Source of the DNA: Desulfobacula sp.
GTDB lineage: Bacteria; Desulfobacterota; Desulfobacteria; Desulfobacterales; Desulfobacteraceae
Direction of reading: 5' to 3'
Length of the DNA stretch: 64,000 nt
Assembly: GCF_030145145.1 (NCBI RefSeq)
Contig: NZ_JAQYWD010000006.1
Coordinates: forward strand, 62,001-126,000
Under the pieces are notes generated by a model that was not told where the DNA came from, made no database searches, and saw only the letters and a program-made list of their open reading frames with translations. The first letter of the stretch is position 1. Each line of letters opens with the position of its first letter. Made by a program: the position numbers and the translations under genes. Below are positions 8,307-16,479 of the stretch, piece by piece.

Positions 8307-10232
8307 ATGTTATCAAAACTTTTCAGCCCGATTCAAATCGGCCCTATGACCTCAAAAAACAGGCTGTTAATGTCTGCCATGAGCATCAATTTTGGTGTGG
8401 ATGAAAACTGCTGTGTGACAGACCAGTTAATTGAATATTTTGTGGAAAGGGCCAAAGGCGGAGTGGGCATGATGCTGGTGGGGGGTGGCGGTGTTCACCC
8501 CGGGGGCCAGGAACTGCCTGATCTTCCCCAGATGTACAGGGACGATTGCATCCCGGCCCTTAAAGAGATGGTTCAACGGGTGAAGCCGTATGATACCCTG
8601 TTCGGGGTGCAGCTCATGCATGGGGGTCGTCAGTCCTATCTTCCCCAAAAAGTGGCGCCTTCTGCCCTTCCCGCACCGGCTGTTGTAAAAGGGGAGGTCC
8701 GGGCCCTTACCATTGATGAAATAAAGGCGCTGGTGTCCTGTTTTGGGGATTCAGCCAGACGATGCCAGGCAGCCGGATTTGATTTTATCGAGATTCACGG
8801 TGCCCACGGGTATTTGATCAACCAGTTCATGGCGCCCAATTCCAATATCCGGACCGATGAATATGGGGGATCATTTGAAAACAGGACCCGGTTTTTGTTT
8901 GACATTATAGCCGATATCCAGGCAAAAACCGGTAAAGACTTTCCCATTGGTATCCGGATCAATGGCAATGATTATATTGAAAACGGATGGGGCCTTGATG
9001 AAGCAGTGAGACTGGCCCCCTTGCTGGAAACAGCAGGCATTGTATATCTGCATGTCTCCGGCGGGGTTTACGGATCCACAGAATTGACCATCCCCTCCAT
9101 GTATACACCCCACGGGTGTTTTGTTCACCTGGCAGAAGCCGTTAAACGACAGGTCAGCATTCCCGTGATTACCGTGGGACGGATCAAATATCCGGATCAT
9201 GCCGACCAGATTATTCAAGAGGGCAAGGCAGATATGGTGGCCATGGGCAGGTCTTTTCTGGCGGATCCCTATTATCCGGAAAAGGCCAGAAAAGGGGAGT
9301 TTTCCCGGATTCGACCGTGTGTGGGATGCTGTCTTGGGTGTATCCATGCCGTGCTGGCCAAAGAGCCGGGTTCCTGTGTGGTCAATCCTGATGTGGGAAG
9401 GGAATATAAACTCAAACAGGAAGCACTGCCGGACCAATCCCTGAAAATACTCATTGTCGGTGCGGGTCCTGCCGGCATGGCTGCGGCAAGACAATTTGCG
9501 GTTCAGGGACATCAGGTCCTTGTCTGTGAAAAGAAACAGAACACCGGCGGGGTGTTGTTCCTGGCCTCAACGGCACCCGGCCGGGAGGAACTCAATGATA
9601 TCCTGGTGTTTTTTAAACAGGAATTGGACCGGTTGAATGTTGAGATTCGGTATGATACGGCACTATCCCTGGCGTTGATCCATGACATCAATCCGGATAA
9701 AATTATTCTGGCCACAGGGTCACTGCCGGATATGCCGGTGATAAAAGGGCTTTTTCAAACAAAAATGGATTTGGTAACCAATGTTGATGTGATCAGCGGT
9801 AACGCCCAGGTCGGTCATCGGGTCATCGTTCTGGGAGGTGGTATGACAGGGTTGATTACAGCCGATTTCCTGGCAGACCAGGGAAAACAGGTGGTTGTCT
9901 TAAACCGGAAGAAGCGTTTTGCCGAGGAAATGTCCAGCAATGACCGGTATTATTTGAGGGAACGGCTGAAAAAAGGGGATGTGTCCCTGCATAAAAATGT
10001 GTCAATTAAAGGGTTTATCGATGACGGAGTGGTGTTTAAAGCCCAGGGAGAAGAGATGACATTGACCGGGTTTGATTCAGTGGTGATTTCCGAAAAGCAG
10101 CGCCCTATCCGGGAAGCGAAAAAACTTGAAGGAAAAACACATGTTCCGTTTTACCTGATCGGGGATGCCAAATCTCCCCGGCATTTGATGTACTGCATCA
10201 GTGAAGCCGAGGAAATCGCCAGAGCTTTATGA
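8307..10232 (+). CDS. Old-yellow-enzyme type NADH:flavin oxidoreductase / dienoyl-CoA reductase-like enzyme
   Basis: The protein has 641 residues, normal for the 2,4-dienoyl-CoA reductase type. Residues 1-330 are an FMN TIM barrel (SKNRLLMSAM, IEIHGAHGYLINQFMAP, RTDEYGGSFENR). A 4Fe-4S motif follows: CVGCCLGC with a fourth Cys 12 residues on (Cx2Cx3Cx11C). The rest is FAD/NAD(P)-binding, with VGAGPAGMAAARQF and VLGGGMTGLITADF. Enzymes of this type pass electrons from NAD(P)H through FAD and the cluster to FMN to reduce an enone or enoyl-CoA; the substrate here is unknown. AAAGGAAG precedes the ATG. The next gene, another FMN enzyme, starts 28 bases later. Confidence 0.88.
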   Translation: MLSKLFSPIQIGPMTSKNRLLMSAMSINFGVDENCCVTDQLIEYFVERAKGGVGMMLVGGGGVHPGGQELPDLPQMYRDDCIPALKEMVQRVKPYDTLFGVQLMHGGRQSYLPQKVAPSALPAPAVVKGEVRALTIDEIKALVSCFGDSARRCQAAGFDFIEIHGAHGYLINQFMAPNSNIRTDEYGGSFENRTRFLFDIIADIQAKTGKDFPIGIRINGNDYIENGWGLDEAVRLAPLLETAGIVYLHVSGGVYGSTELTIPSMYTPHGCFVHLAEAVKRQVSIPVITVGRIKYPDHADQIIQEGKADMVAMGRSFLADPYYPEKARKGEFSRIRPCVGCCLGCIHAVLAKEPGSCVVNPDVGREYKLKQEALPDQSLKILIVGAGPAGMAAARQFAVQGHQVLVCEKKQNTGGVLFLASTAPGREELNDILVFFKQELDRLNVEIRYDTALSLALIHDINPDKIILATGSLPDMPVIKGLFQTKMDLVTNVDVISGNAQVGHRVIVLGGGMTGLITADFLADQGKQVVVLNRKKRFAEEMSSNDRYYLRERLKKGDVSLHKNVSIKGFIDDGVVFKAQGEEMTLTGFDSVVISEKQRPIREAKKLEGKTHVPFYLIGDAKSPRHLMYCISEAEEIARAL

Positions 10233-10260
10233 TAGGTGTTTAAGGAAAGGAAAAAAGGAT

Positions 10261-11274
10261 ATGAAAGAGATCTATGACACGGCAAGGCAATCCATGAAAG
10301 GGTTTTGCCGGGTCTGCAGGGAGTGCGATGGGAATGCCTGTGCCGGAGAAGTCCCCGGCATGGGGGGACTGGGAACGGCATCTTCGTTCAAGGCAAATGT
10401 TTCTGCCTTGAGAAAGATTAATTTTAATATGCGTCTGGTGCATGATGTGGTTGAACCGGACACCCGTGTTTCTCTCCTGGGGAAAGACCTTTCCATGCCT
10501 GTCCTTGCTGCACCCATCGGCGGGGTGTCCTTTAATATGGGCGGTGGTATTTCTGAAGAGGCCTATATCAATGCCATTATCTTTGGATGCCGGGAAAAAG
10601 GGATTATCGGGTGTACCGGCGATGGGGTCCCGGATTTTATCCATGAAACCGCATTGAGGGCAATCAAACAAGCCCAGGGCCATGGGATACCGTTCATCAA
10701 ACCCTGGGAGGATAAAGAACTGTTTGAAAAACTGGAAAAAGTGAAACAAACCACTGCAGATATCATGGGGATGGATATTGATGCGGCAGGGCTCATTACC
10801 TTAAAGAAAATGGGTCGGCCCGTTTCGCCCAAAACCATTGAAAAGCTCCGGCAGATCGTCAAACAGGCACCTGGTAAATTTATTCTTAAAGGCGTTATGA
10901 CCGTTGCGGATGCCCTGGCTGCTGTTGACGCCGGTGCCGATGCCATTGTGGTGTCCAACCATGGTGGAAGGGTTCTGGATTTTACACCGGGTGCCGCCAC
11001 TGTCCTGCCGGGCATCTGCGATGCAGTAAAAGGAAAGATCACCATTCTGGCCGATGGCGGTGTCAGAACCGGTGGCGATGTGCTGAAGCTGCTGGCACTG
11101 GGAGCAGATGCGGTTATGATCGGCCGTCCTTTTTCTGTTGCGGCTGTTGGCGGCCGTCAAGAAGGTGTGGGGCAGTATATCGATAAAATCAGGATAGAAC
11201 TTGAACAGGCAATGGTCTTAACCGGCGTGTCAGATGTATGCCATGTTTCAAGGACGATCCTTCATGGGTTTTAA
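10261..11274 (+). CDS. FMN-dependent alpha-hydroxy-acid dehydrogenase family protein
   Basis: The protein has 337 residues. The ATG at 10261 follows a purine-rich GGAAAGGAAAAAAGG; a longer frame would overlap the previous gene. The FMN barrel shows VSNHGGRVLD (catalytic His and Arg) and ADGGVRTGGDVLKLLALGAD (phosphate binding). An N-terminal Cys cluster, CRVCRECDGNAC, is not part of classic lactate or glycolate oxidase and suggests an Fe-S or metal site, as in anaerobe homologues. It probably oxidises a 2-hydroxy acid or acts in isoprenoid or flavin chemistry; the substrate is unknown. It forms an operon with the preceding oxidoreductase. Confidence 0.82.
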   Translation: MKEIYDTARQSMKGFCRVCRECDGNACAGEVPGMGGLGTASSFKANVSALRKINFNMRLVHDVVEPDTRVSLLGKDLSMPVLAAPIGGVSFNMGGGISEEAYINAIIFGCREKGIIGCTGDGVPDFIHETALRAIKQAQGHGIPFIKPWEDKELFEKLEKVKQTTADIMGMDIDAAGLITLKKMGRPVSPKTIEKLRQIVKQAPGKFILKGVMTVADALAAVDAGADAIVVSNHGGRVLDFTPGAATVLPGICDAVKGKITILADGGVRTGGDVLKLLALGADAVMIGRPFSVAAVGGRQEGVGQYIDKIRIELEQAMVLTGVSDVCHVSRTILHGF

Positions 11275-11363
11275 ACTGAATACATTGCCATAATAAACAG
11301 GCCGCCGCCACCACCACGGACGGCCTTAACATCGTTTTAAACTGAATACATTGCCATAATAAA
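11268..11363. repeat. 30-bp direct repeat pair with 36-bp spacer
   Basis: An identical 30-mer beginning GTTTTAAACTGAATACATTG occurs at 11268-11297 and 11334-11363; the bases just outside each copy differ. The first copy contains the stop codon of the preceding gene (TAA). The 36-base GC-rich spacer between them can form a short GGCCG/CGGCC stem. There are no further copies and no cas genes, so this is most simply a local duplication. Confidence 0.75.
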
Positions 11364-11504
11364 TTAAAATTGATCTGCCCTGGCAAACAAGACATTCTCC
11401 AGCAGGCATAACCGGTTGTCATTTGTTTGCCATTGCAGACCCTGTCATGGCTGTATCATCACTGCTGCGCTTTTTGGAACATGAAACGGGTAACCCCCAA
11501 CCGT

Positions 11505-12527
11505 TTATTCGGTAACGGAAAATTCGATTTGGTCGAGTTTTACTCCGTTTTCGGTCATCACTTCAACCCGCCATTTTCCCACATGATCCCGACTGCTTAA
11601 GGTTATATTGCTCCATGTGCGCATGCGGGGATGGCGTATTTTGAGGGGAATCCTGCAATGCCGGCGGCCATTGACATAATATACATGGTATAGGGTGAAC
11701 GGCGGGCTGTCTGACAGCACGGTCATCCACACCATCGGTGTCAGACCTTTTTTGAGGGAAAACGTTGTTCGGGCAGAGACATATTGTCTTGCCCTGACGC
11801 TGCTGCAGGTCACGATTTCGGAGATGTGAATGTCTGACGGAATATGGATTTGCTCAGTTGGTTTTGACTGAGCCGTGGTGATTGCCGGTGCTGGACGGTC
11901 AGTGTTTAAAATCGCTTCCGGCGGCTTTGGCGTTGCCTTAAGGGACACTGTTTTTTTTTCGGACTGAAGGACCCCTTTGGCAGCAAGGGGACTTGCTGTC
12001 TCAAGAGACGCTTTGGATGCCGGCGCTGACGTGCTTGACACCCTTGTTGTCGAAGGGTCTCTGAAAATCATCAGGCCAGCCATAATCAACCCGGTGAACA
12101 AGAGAACCGGCACCCAGAAGTAACCTGTTATCCAAACCGGTTTCTTTTTATTGTCAATAATTTTTCTGATTTTTTTTGTGAGGTGCTGATCATTTTCTTC
12201 AATATTCATCTTTGCAGGATTCATCTTCATGCCACTGCTCAACAATATTTTCAAAGAAATTATAAAATCATCATACCGCTCAGAGCAGCAATTACGCCTG
12301 ACGGCTTCAGCCAGCGCATTATATTGATCATTGTCCAGAATGCCTCTTCTTTTTTTCAACATTTCAACTTCCCTGGGCAGACCGATGTCACAATATGCCC
12401 TTAAAACGTCGTCCAACTCAGAAGAAGTCAAAACAGTCTCCCTCTTGTTCAAAGTGTTCAGCAATCTTCTCCCTTTTCCACTCTCGGCAAATGCGATAAG
12501 TTTTTCAATCAAACGTCCATTCTCCAT
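11505..12527 (-). CDS. DUF2914 domain protein with one membrane segment
   Basis: The 340-residue protein has a mostly helical cytoplasmic N-terminal part, one membrane segment at about residues 131-155, a Ser/Ala/Pro-rich linker, and a C-terminal DUF2914 domain at about 235-340. That domain shows CSSVRARQYVSA, HVYYVNGRRHCRIPL and GKWRVEVMTENGVKLDQIEF. DUF2914 is a beta-sandwich-like domain of unknown function, usually outside the membrane. No neighbours suggest a pathway. It is flanked by repeats on both sides, which may mark a boundary between gene blocks. Confidence 0.72.
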   Translation of the reverse strand: MENGRLIEKLIAFAESGKGRRLLNTLNKRETVLTSSELDDVLRAYCDIGLPREVEMLKKRRGILDNDQYNALAEAVRRNCCSERYDDFIISLKILLSSGMKMNPAKMNIEENDQHLTKKIRKIIDNKKKPVWITGYFWVPVLLFTGLIMAGLMIFRDPSTTRVSSTSAPASKASLETASPLAAKGVLQSEKKTVSLKATPKPPEAILNTDRPAPAITTAQSKPTEQIHIPSDIHISEIVTCSSVRARQYVSARTTFSLKKGLTPMVWMTVLSDSPPFTLYHVYYVNGRRHCRIPLKIRHPRMRTWSNITLSSRDHVGKWRVEVMTENGVKLDQIEFSVTE

Positions 12528-12609
12528 AAAAACAGTGTATTCACCCGGGATAATCCCCGGAGCATCCGATTATCATAACACCCATAACCTTAATGATGTA
12601 TCAAACTAT

Positions 12610-12752
12610 TGTTTGGACGAAAACTCACCCATCTGCTGCGTTGCTGCAAAACTCTGAAATCCTCATGTACAATAGTACACTCCGGTTTCAGAGTTTCTTG
12701 CGCCTTGCATATGGGCAACTTTTCGTCCAAACACGGGTTTCCGTTCAGGCAC
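12610..12752. mobile_element. 143-bp MITE-like element, copy 1
   Basis: The element differs from the copy at 16228-16370 at three positions and has no indels. It begins TGTTTGGACGAAAAC and its first 122 bases fold into one long imperfect hairpin: GTTTGGACGAAAA pairs with TTTTCGTCCAAAC, AAACTCTGAAA with TTTCAGAGTTT, and TGTAC with GTACA around the centre. A 20-base tail follows. The seven bases AAACTAT directly flank it on both sides (12603-12609 and 12753-12759), consistent with target duplication. It encodes no protein and must have been moved in trans. Confidence 0.8.
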
Positions 12753-12824
12753 AAACTATAACGGAAAATAACGCCATCAGGCAACTGATTATCCACAAAC
12801 GGTTAAATGGGGGTTTATTCTTTA

Positions 12825-12867
12825 CTCAACGTTCGGACTTTTAAAATGACCACCCCCGAAAGTTGAG
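12825..12867. repeat. Short remnant of the CTCAAC...GTTGAG repeat family
   Basis: It starts CTCAACGTTCGGACTTT and ends CCGAAAGTTGAG with AAAATGACC between. It therefore keeps only the two ends of the 143-bp element at 43957-44099, the middle being lost. Confidence 0.55.
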
Positions 12868-13107
12868 GGTTTTTCCTGAAAGGGTTCCTGGTGTCATGTG
12901 CCTGTGTTTTGATGGATATCTTTACAAAAAAAAGGATATGTGCGACAAATATTCAAGTCGGCTTGTGGGAAGGGATATGGCACGCATCACCAGAGAGATA
13001 TATTATGGATGACCCTATTGGCCGCACAATTTGGGACGTTTTTGAAAAGGAAGTGGCAGACAAAAGATTTGCAGGGGTTACAAGACAACCAAAGCGTGAG
13101 GCTCATT

Positions 13108-13569
13108 ATGGGAACATCGTTTAAAGATCAACTGCTCAAAGCAGGGCTGGTGAATAAAAAACAGGTAAAGAAGGTTGCGCATGAAAAACGTGCCAACCGT
13201 AAGAAAGATAAGGGGAAAAAACCCTCTCCTGAAATAAATAAAACACAGCAGGAACAATTGGCCAAAGAAAAACTGAACCGGGAACTGAACCTGCAACTCA
13301 ATAAAGAAAAACAAAAACTGGAAAACCTGAAACAGGTAAGACAGCTCATTGAATCAAACCGTTTAAACCTGGACGATTACGATGAACCGTATTATTTTGT
13401 TGTGGGCAAGAAAATAAAAAAGTTATTTGTCAATGAGGAAATAGCCAAGAAGTTAACCCTGCGGCAGCTGGCCATTGTAACGCTGGATGATCGGTTTGAG
13501 ATTGTGCCTGCCCCGGTGGGCAAACAGATCGCCAAACGTGATCCAGATGCCCTGGTGATGCTGAAATAA
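13108..13569 (+). CDS. DUF2058 family protein (YaiL-like)
   Basis: The protein has 153 residues. The ATG at 13108 is used because it gives the family's usual opening, MGTSFKDQLLKAGLVNKKQ. A very basic, coiled-coil region follows (residues 20-80, rich in Lys/Gln/Glu), then a compact C-terminal domain with PYYFVVGKKIKKLFVNEE and a DRFEIVPA ending. DUF2058 proteins are small nucleoid- or nucleic-acid-associated proteins of unknown activity. It stands alone downstream of a repeat-rich gap and is convergent with the next two genes. Confidence 0.8.
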   Translation: MGTSFKDQLLKAGLVNKKQVKKVAHEKRANRKKDKGKKPSPEINKTQQEQLAKEKLNRELNLQLNKEKQKLENLKQVRQLIESNRLNLDDYDEPYYFVVGKKIKKLFVNEEIAKKLTLRQLAIVTLDDRFEIVPAPVGKQIAKRDPDALVMLK

Positions 13570-13604
13570 ACCCGAAAAGGATGGGTCAGTGCGGTTCCAT
13601 CAAT

Positions 13605-13889
13605 TCACAAAACCCTTCTGACGACCATCCTTCTTTTTTCCCTGTCGGCATCTGACAATTCATGCCAGGGGGCATCAAAAAAACTGTCGAAAGATTCCGG
13701 GTTATCCTCCAACTCAAGGTCTAACCATGACATGGCATTAAAATTGCCAGAGGTATCTTCCTGTTCTGCAATCTTTGCGGTCTGTCTGACATGTTCCATT
13801 AAACGGTCTATTTTTTCTTTTTTATCCGGCTTTGTTAAAAAAGGATCGTATCCCGGGGGTTGATAAAGTTTCACAATTATATGCGGCAT
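13605..13889 (-). CDS. Small conserved-looking hypothetical protein
   Basis: The protein has 94 residues and starts at the ATG at 13889, with AAGGAAAG upstream; an upstream in-frame start would overlap the next gene further. The sequence is acidic and soluble (KLYQPPGYDPFLTKPDKKEK, FDSFFDAPWHELSDADREKR). No family was recognised. Its start overlaps the end of the Cys-rich gene at 13877 by 13 bases, so the two are probably expressed together. Confidence 0.6.
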   Translation of the reverse strand: MPHIIVKLYQPPGYDPFLTKPDKKEKIDRLMEHVRQTAKIAEQEDTSGNFNAMSWLDLELEDNPESFDSFFDAPWHELSDADREKRRMVVRRVL

Positions 13890-14446
13890 GGGGTCTTTCC
13901 TTGTTTTGGGTGCGGTTTCCCGGCAGATATCCGGCAAAACTCAGATTCTATTTGATGTCTCAGCATCTTGAGATGGTCCACCGTCTCAAGGAGGGTGTGA
14001 TCGGGTCCCTGTTCATGGGATGTCATGACCTGTTTCTGGGTCGGGCACAGGTACCAGGTGCAGACAAAGGGCCTTTCCAGTCGGGAAAGATTGCATCCGG
14101 TTTCGGTGAAATGCATGCAATGGGGGGTGCCTGTTTTGTCCAGGACTTTTTTGATCTGGGTCTCCGGCAGTCGACCAAAGGCAAAATGAAGATAGACCAG
14201 GTCTTTAAAATCATACCAGATGGTGGCCTTTTTGCAGCAGATATCCCCACAGGCCATGCAGGTTGCATTACACAGGACATCCATGGGGTCTGATAACGCC
14301 TCAAACGCCTGCCGGATTTGATCGGCAAGCGTTTGAACCTGAACAAGCGCCGGATTTAGGTCCAGTGTCATGGCGTGAAAAAATCGGGTGACTCCCTGCC
14401 AGTCTTCTGATGTGCACCAGGGTATCCTATGATCCATTTTTGACAT
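13877..14446 (-). CDS. Cysteine-rich protein, possible YkgJ-type Fe/Zn-binding
   Basis: The protein has about 189 residues from the ATG at 14446; a TTG at 14482 could extend it by 12. Cys are clustered: CNATCMACGDICCKK near residue 60, then HCMHFTETGCNLSRLERPFV, and CTWYLC. This resembles the CxxC-rich 'Fe-S or zinc cluster' proteins of the YkgJ group, but the spacing is not classical, so the assignment is tentative. It is upstream of, and overlaps, the 94-residue gene. Confidence 0.62.
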   Translation of the reverse strand: MSKMDHRIPWCTSEDWQGVTRFFHAMTLDLNPALVQVQTLADQIRQAFEALSDPMDVLCNATCMACGDICCKKATIWYDFKDLVYLHFAFGRLPETQIKKVLDKTGTPHCMHFTETGCNLSRLERPFVCTWYLCPTQKQVMTSHEQGPDHTLLETVDHLKMLRHQIESEFCRISAGKPHPKQGKTPCRI

Positions 14447-14573
14447 GGGATCTTTTGTATCCTGAATTTGACAAATATTCAATTGGCTTTTTTTCTGAAT
14501 GGTTGAATATTTTCACGCTCAGCATATGGATAAAAAGAGTTTGGGCAGCCCTTATGATCCGGATTTTTTAATG

Positions 14574-15869
14574 CTATTCTATTTCAAAGGCACGTTCCCC
14601 ATGGAGGGAATTGTCAAGCCCGGCCAGTTCTTCCTCGGTTTCCACCCGCAGTCCATTGGTCGCCAGTTTGGTCACAAACACGACTACGAGGGTCGCGACG
14701 GCGCTAAAGGCGATGGTGCCGATAATGGACAGAAACTGAATCCAGACCTGTTTCGGGTTGCCGTAAAACAGGCCGACTGCCCCTTCCGTTACGGAAGGGG
14801 TGGCAAAAAGCCCTGTGGCAAGGGCACCCCACATACCGCAAAGGCCGTGGATGCCAAAGGCGTCAAGGGAATCGTCATACCCCAGTTTCTGCTTGAGAAT
14901 CGCTACCCCAAAAAATCCGATGATACCGGAGATGGCGCCAATGGCAAGGGCGCCGGTAAGAGAGACAAAGCCCGCGGCCGGGGTAATGCCCACAAGTCCG
15001 GCAATCACACCGGATGCAAGGCCTAAAAGGGTTGGTTTTTTATTGTGGTGCCATTCAATGAACAGCCATGCTAACCCCCCCATGGCAGCGGCGGTATTGG
15101 TAACCATGAATGCCGACGCAGCAATGCCGTCCGCCGCCAGTGCGCTGCCGGCATTAAATCCAAACCATCCAAACCATAAAAGTCCGGCGCCAAGGGCGGT
15201 AAAGGTAACACTGGACGGAATCATGGGTTCTTTTCCATACCCTTTGCGTTTTCCGAGAATCAGGGTCAGGACCAGTCCTGAAACCCCTGCATTGATGTGG
15301 ACAACGTTTCCGCCGGCAAAATCAAGGGCACCGATGTTGTGCATCCACCCGCCGCCCCAGGCCCAATTGCACACCGGTGCATAAACAAAGGTGACCCATA
15401 AAACGGTAAAGATAATCCATGAAGAAAATTTCATTCTATCGACCACTGAGCCCAGGATAAGGGCCACAGCGATACAGGCAAAGGTCATCTGGAAAAGCAC
15501 AAACAGGAGGGTAGGGATGGTTCCGGATACGGAATGAATATCAATGCCGTTCAAAAACAGGTATTTTAAATTGCCGATTAACAGGCTTGAGCTCTCCCCA
15601 AAGGCAAGGGAATATCCCCAGCCCACCCAAACAATGCTGGCCAGGCAGTATGCCACCAGCGTCATGGCAATGGTGTTCAGCATGTTCTTATACCGTGACA
15701 TGCCCCCATAAAAAAGGGCAAGGCCGGCCGGGGTCATCATCATGACCAGGGCCGTTGATATGGTAACCCAGGCCGTGTCCCCCGTATCAATGGGACCATC
15801 TCCGGCAATGGCACAAGGGGTGAGTGACAGCAAAATTCCCAAGGAGAGTAATACGTTTTTAGGTAACAT
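14574..15869 (-). CDS. amtB: Ammonium transporter AmtB
   Basis: The protein has 431 residues with a cleavable signal (MLPKNVLLSLGILLSLTPC, cleavage near AIA-GD) and about 11 membrane helices. Family signatures are FYGGMSRYKNML, a GGWMHNIGALDFAGG stretch and HINAGVSGLVLTLILG, with the channel histidines in DAFGIHGLCGMWGALATGLF and HINAG. AmtB takes up ammonium when nitrogen is scarce. The start at 15869 has AAAGGATC upstream. No glnB/glnK gene is adjacent, unlike the usual glnK-amtB pairing. A strong sigma-54 promoter (15919-15934) indicates nitrogen control. Confidence 0.93.
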   Translation of the reverse strand: MLPKNVLLSLGILLSLTPCAIAGDGPIDTGDTAWVTISTALVMMMTPAGLALFYGGMSRYKNMLNTIAMTLVAYCLASIVWVGWGYSLAFGESSSLLIGNLKYLFLNGIDIHSVSGTIPTLLFVLFQMTFACIAVALILGSVVDRMKFSSWIIFTVLWVTFVYAPVCNWAWGGGWMHNIGALDFAGGNVVHINAGVSGLVLTLILGKRKGYGKEPMIPSSVTFTALGAGLLWFGWFGFNAGSALAADGIAASAFMVTNTAAAMGGLAWLFIEWHHNKKPTLLGLASGVIAGLVGITPAAGFVSLTGALAIGAISGIIGFFGVAILKQKLGYDDSLDAFGIHGLCGMWGALATGLFATPSVTEGAVGLFYGNPKQVWIQFLSIIGTIAFSAVATLVVVFVTKLATNGLRVETEEELAGLDNSLHGERAFEIE

Positions 15870-15918
15870 GTTAAAGATCCTTTGTTTTAAAATGTTCGGT
15901 TTTGTTTGTGTTTTTAAC

Positions 15919-15934
15919 AGCAAACCGTGTGCCA
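15919..15934 (-). promoter_or_regulatory. Sigma-54 (-24/-12) promoter of amtB
   Basis: The minus strand reads TGGCACACGGTTTGCT, an exact match to TGGCAC-N5-TTGCT. Transcription would start about 12 bases downstream, giving a leader of roughly 35-40 bases before the amtB ATG. The sequence upstream is very AT-rich; no clear NtrC site was picked out. Confidence 0.8.
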
Positions 15935-16479
15935 AAAAACAGCATTATTTTGATTTTTTGTTGTAACCTACCGAAATTATATTAACAACATCACGTATAA
16001 CATTATTTTTTTTGGAACATTAATTTAGACATATTCAAAAATAGACCATATTTGTATTTTTTATCTTATTTTTTAATACAAAAATGTCTTAAAAATTATA
16101 TTGAGTAAGATTGAGACTTAATAAGCATAGTTTGGCTTGATAGAGGGTAACGCAATTATCGGCGTTGGCCATTTTACATGGGGCCGTCTTTTTTCAGGGC
16201 ACTTTCTACCTGTCTGGTCATAAATAGTGTTTGGACGAAAACTCACCCATCTGCTGCGTTGCTGCAAAACTCTGAAATCCTTATGTACATTAGTACACTC
16301 CGGTTTCAGAGTTTCTTGCGCCTTGCATATGGGCAACTTTTCGTCCAAACATGGGTTTCCGTTCAGGCACTAAATAAGGATAAAAAGGGCCTTGAAAAAA
16401 GATGGTCCCAGTCCATTATAGCTAACCACCGTTTGTCGTGTTGGCAATAAATGACATAGTTGTAATAAAAATGAGTTGT
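15935..16479. other. AT-rich intergenic region with nested repeats
   Basis: About 540 bases lie between the amtB promoter and the end of dnaE2. The first 200 are very AT-rich with no frame of note. From about 16186 there is an old copy of the GGGTCAGGCTT repeat family, interrupted by MITE copy 2 (16228-16370) and resuming at 16371. No gene or dnaE2 terminator was recognised. Confidence 0.6.
16228..16370. mobile_element. 143-bp MITE-like element, copy 2
   Basis: It has the same length and fold as 12610-12752, with three substitutions. It is flanked by TAAATAG (16221-16227) and TAAATAA (16371-16377), six of seven bases identical. The flanks match the repeat family seen at 43957 and 49257 (GGCACTTT...TCTGGT...AAATA and then GGATAAAAAG), so this copy inserted into an older repeat; removing it with one flank restores the older sequence. 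Confidence 0.8.

Larger units (their letters stand above)
12528..13107. other. 580-bp intergenic region with repeats
   Basis: The region separates the divergent DUF2914 and DUF2058 genes. It holds the first 143-bp MITE copy (12610-12752) and a 43-bp remnant of the second repeat family (12825-12867). A short frame at 12891-13124 that runs into the DUF2058 start is possible but unsupported. Nothing else was recognised. Confidence 0.6.

Noticed and set aside
11268-11363. Possible mini CRISPR array (30-base repeat, 36-base spacer)
   Set aside because: Only two repeats, the first contains the stop codon of a conserved gene, and no cas genes are present.
12891-13124. 77-codon plus-strand frame ending inside the DUF2058 start
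   Set aside because: It has no recognisable family and no good ribosome-binding site, and it lies among repeat remnants; a small gene cannot be excluded.
12590-16450. Short frames inside the two MITE copies as related small genes
   Set aside because: Their similarity comes only from the shared repeat DNA, and the frames run through the hairpin without conserved ends.
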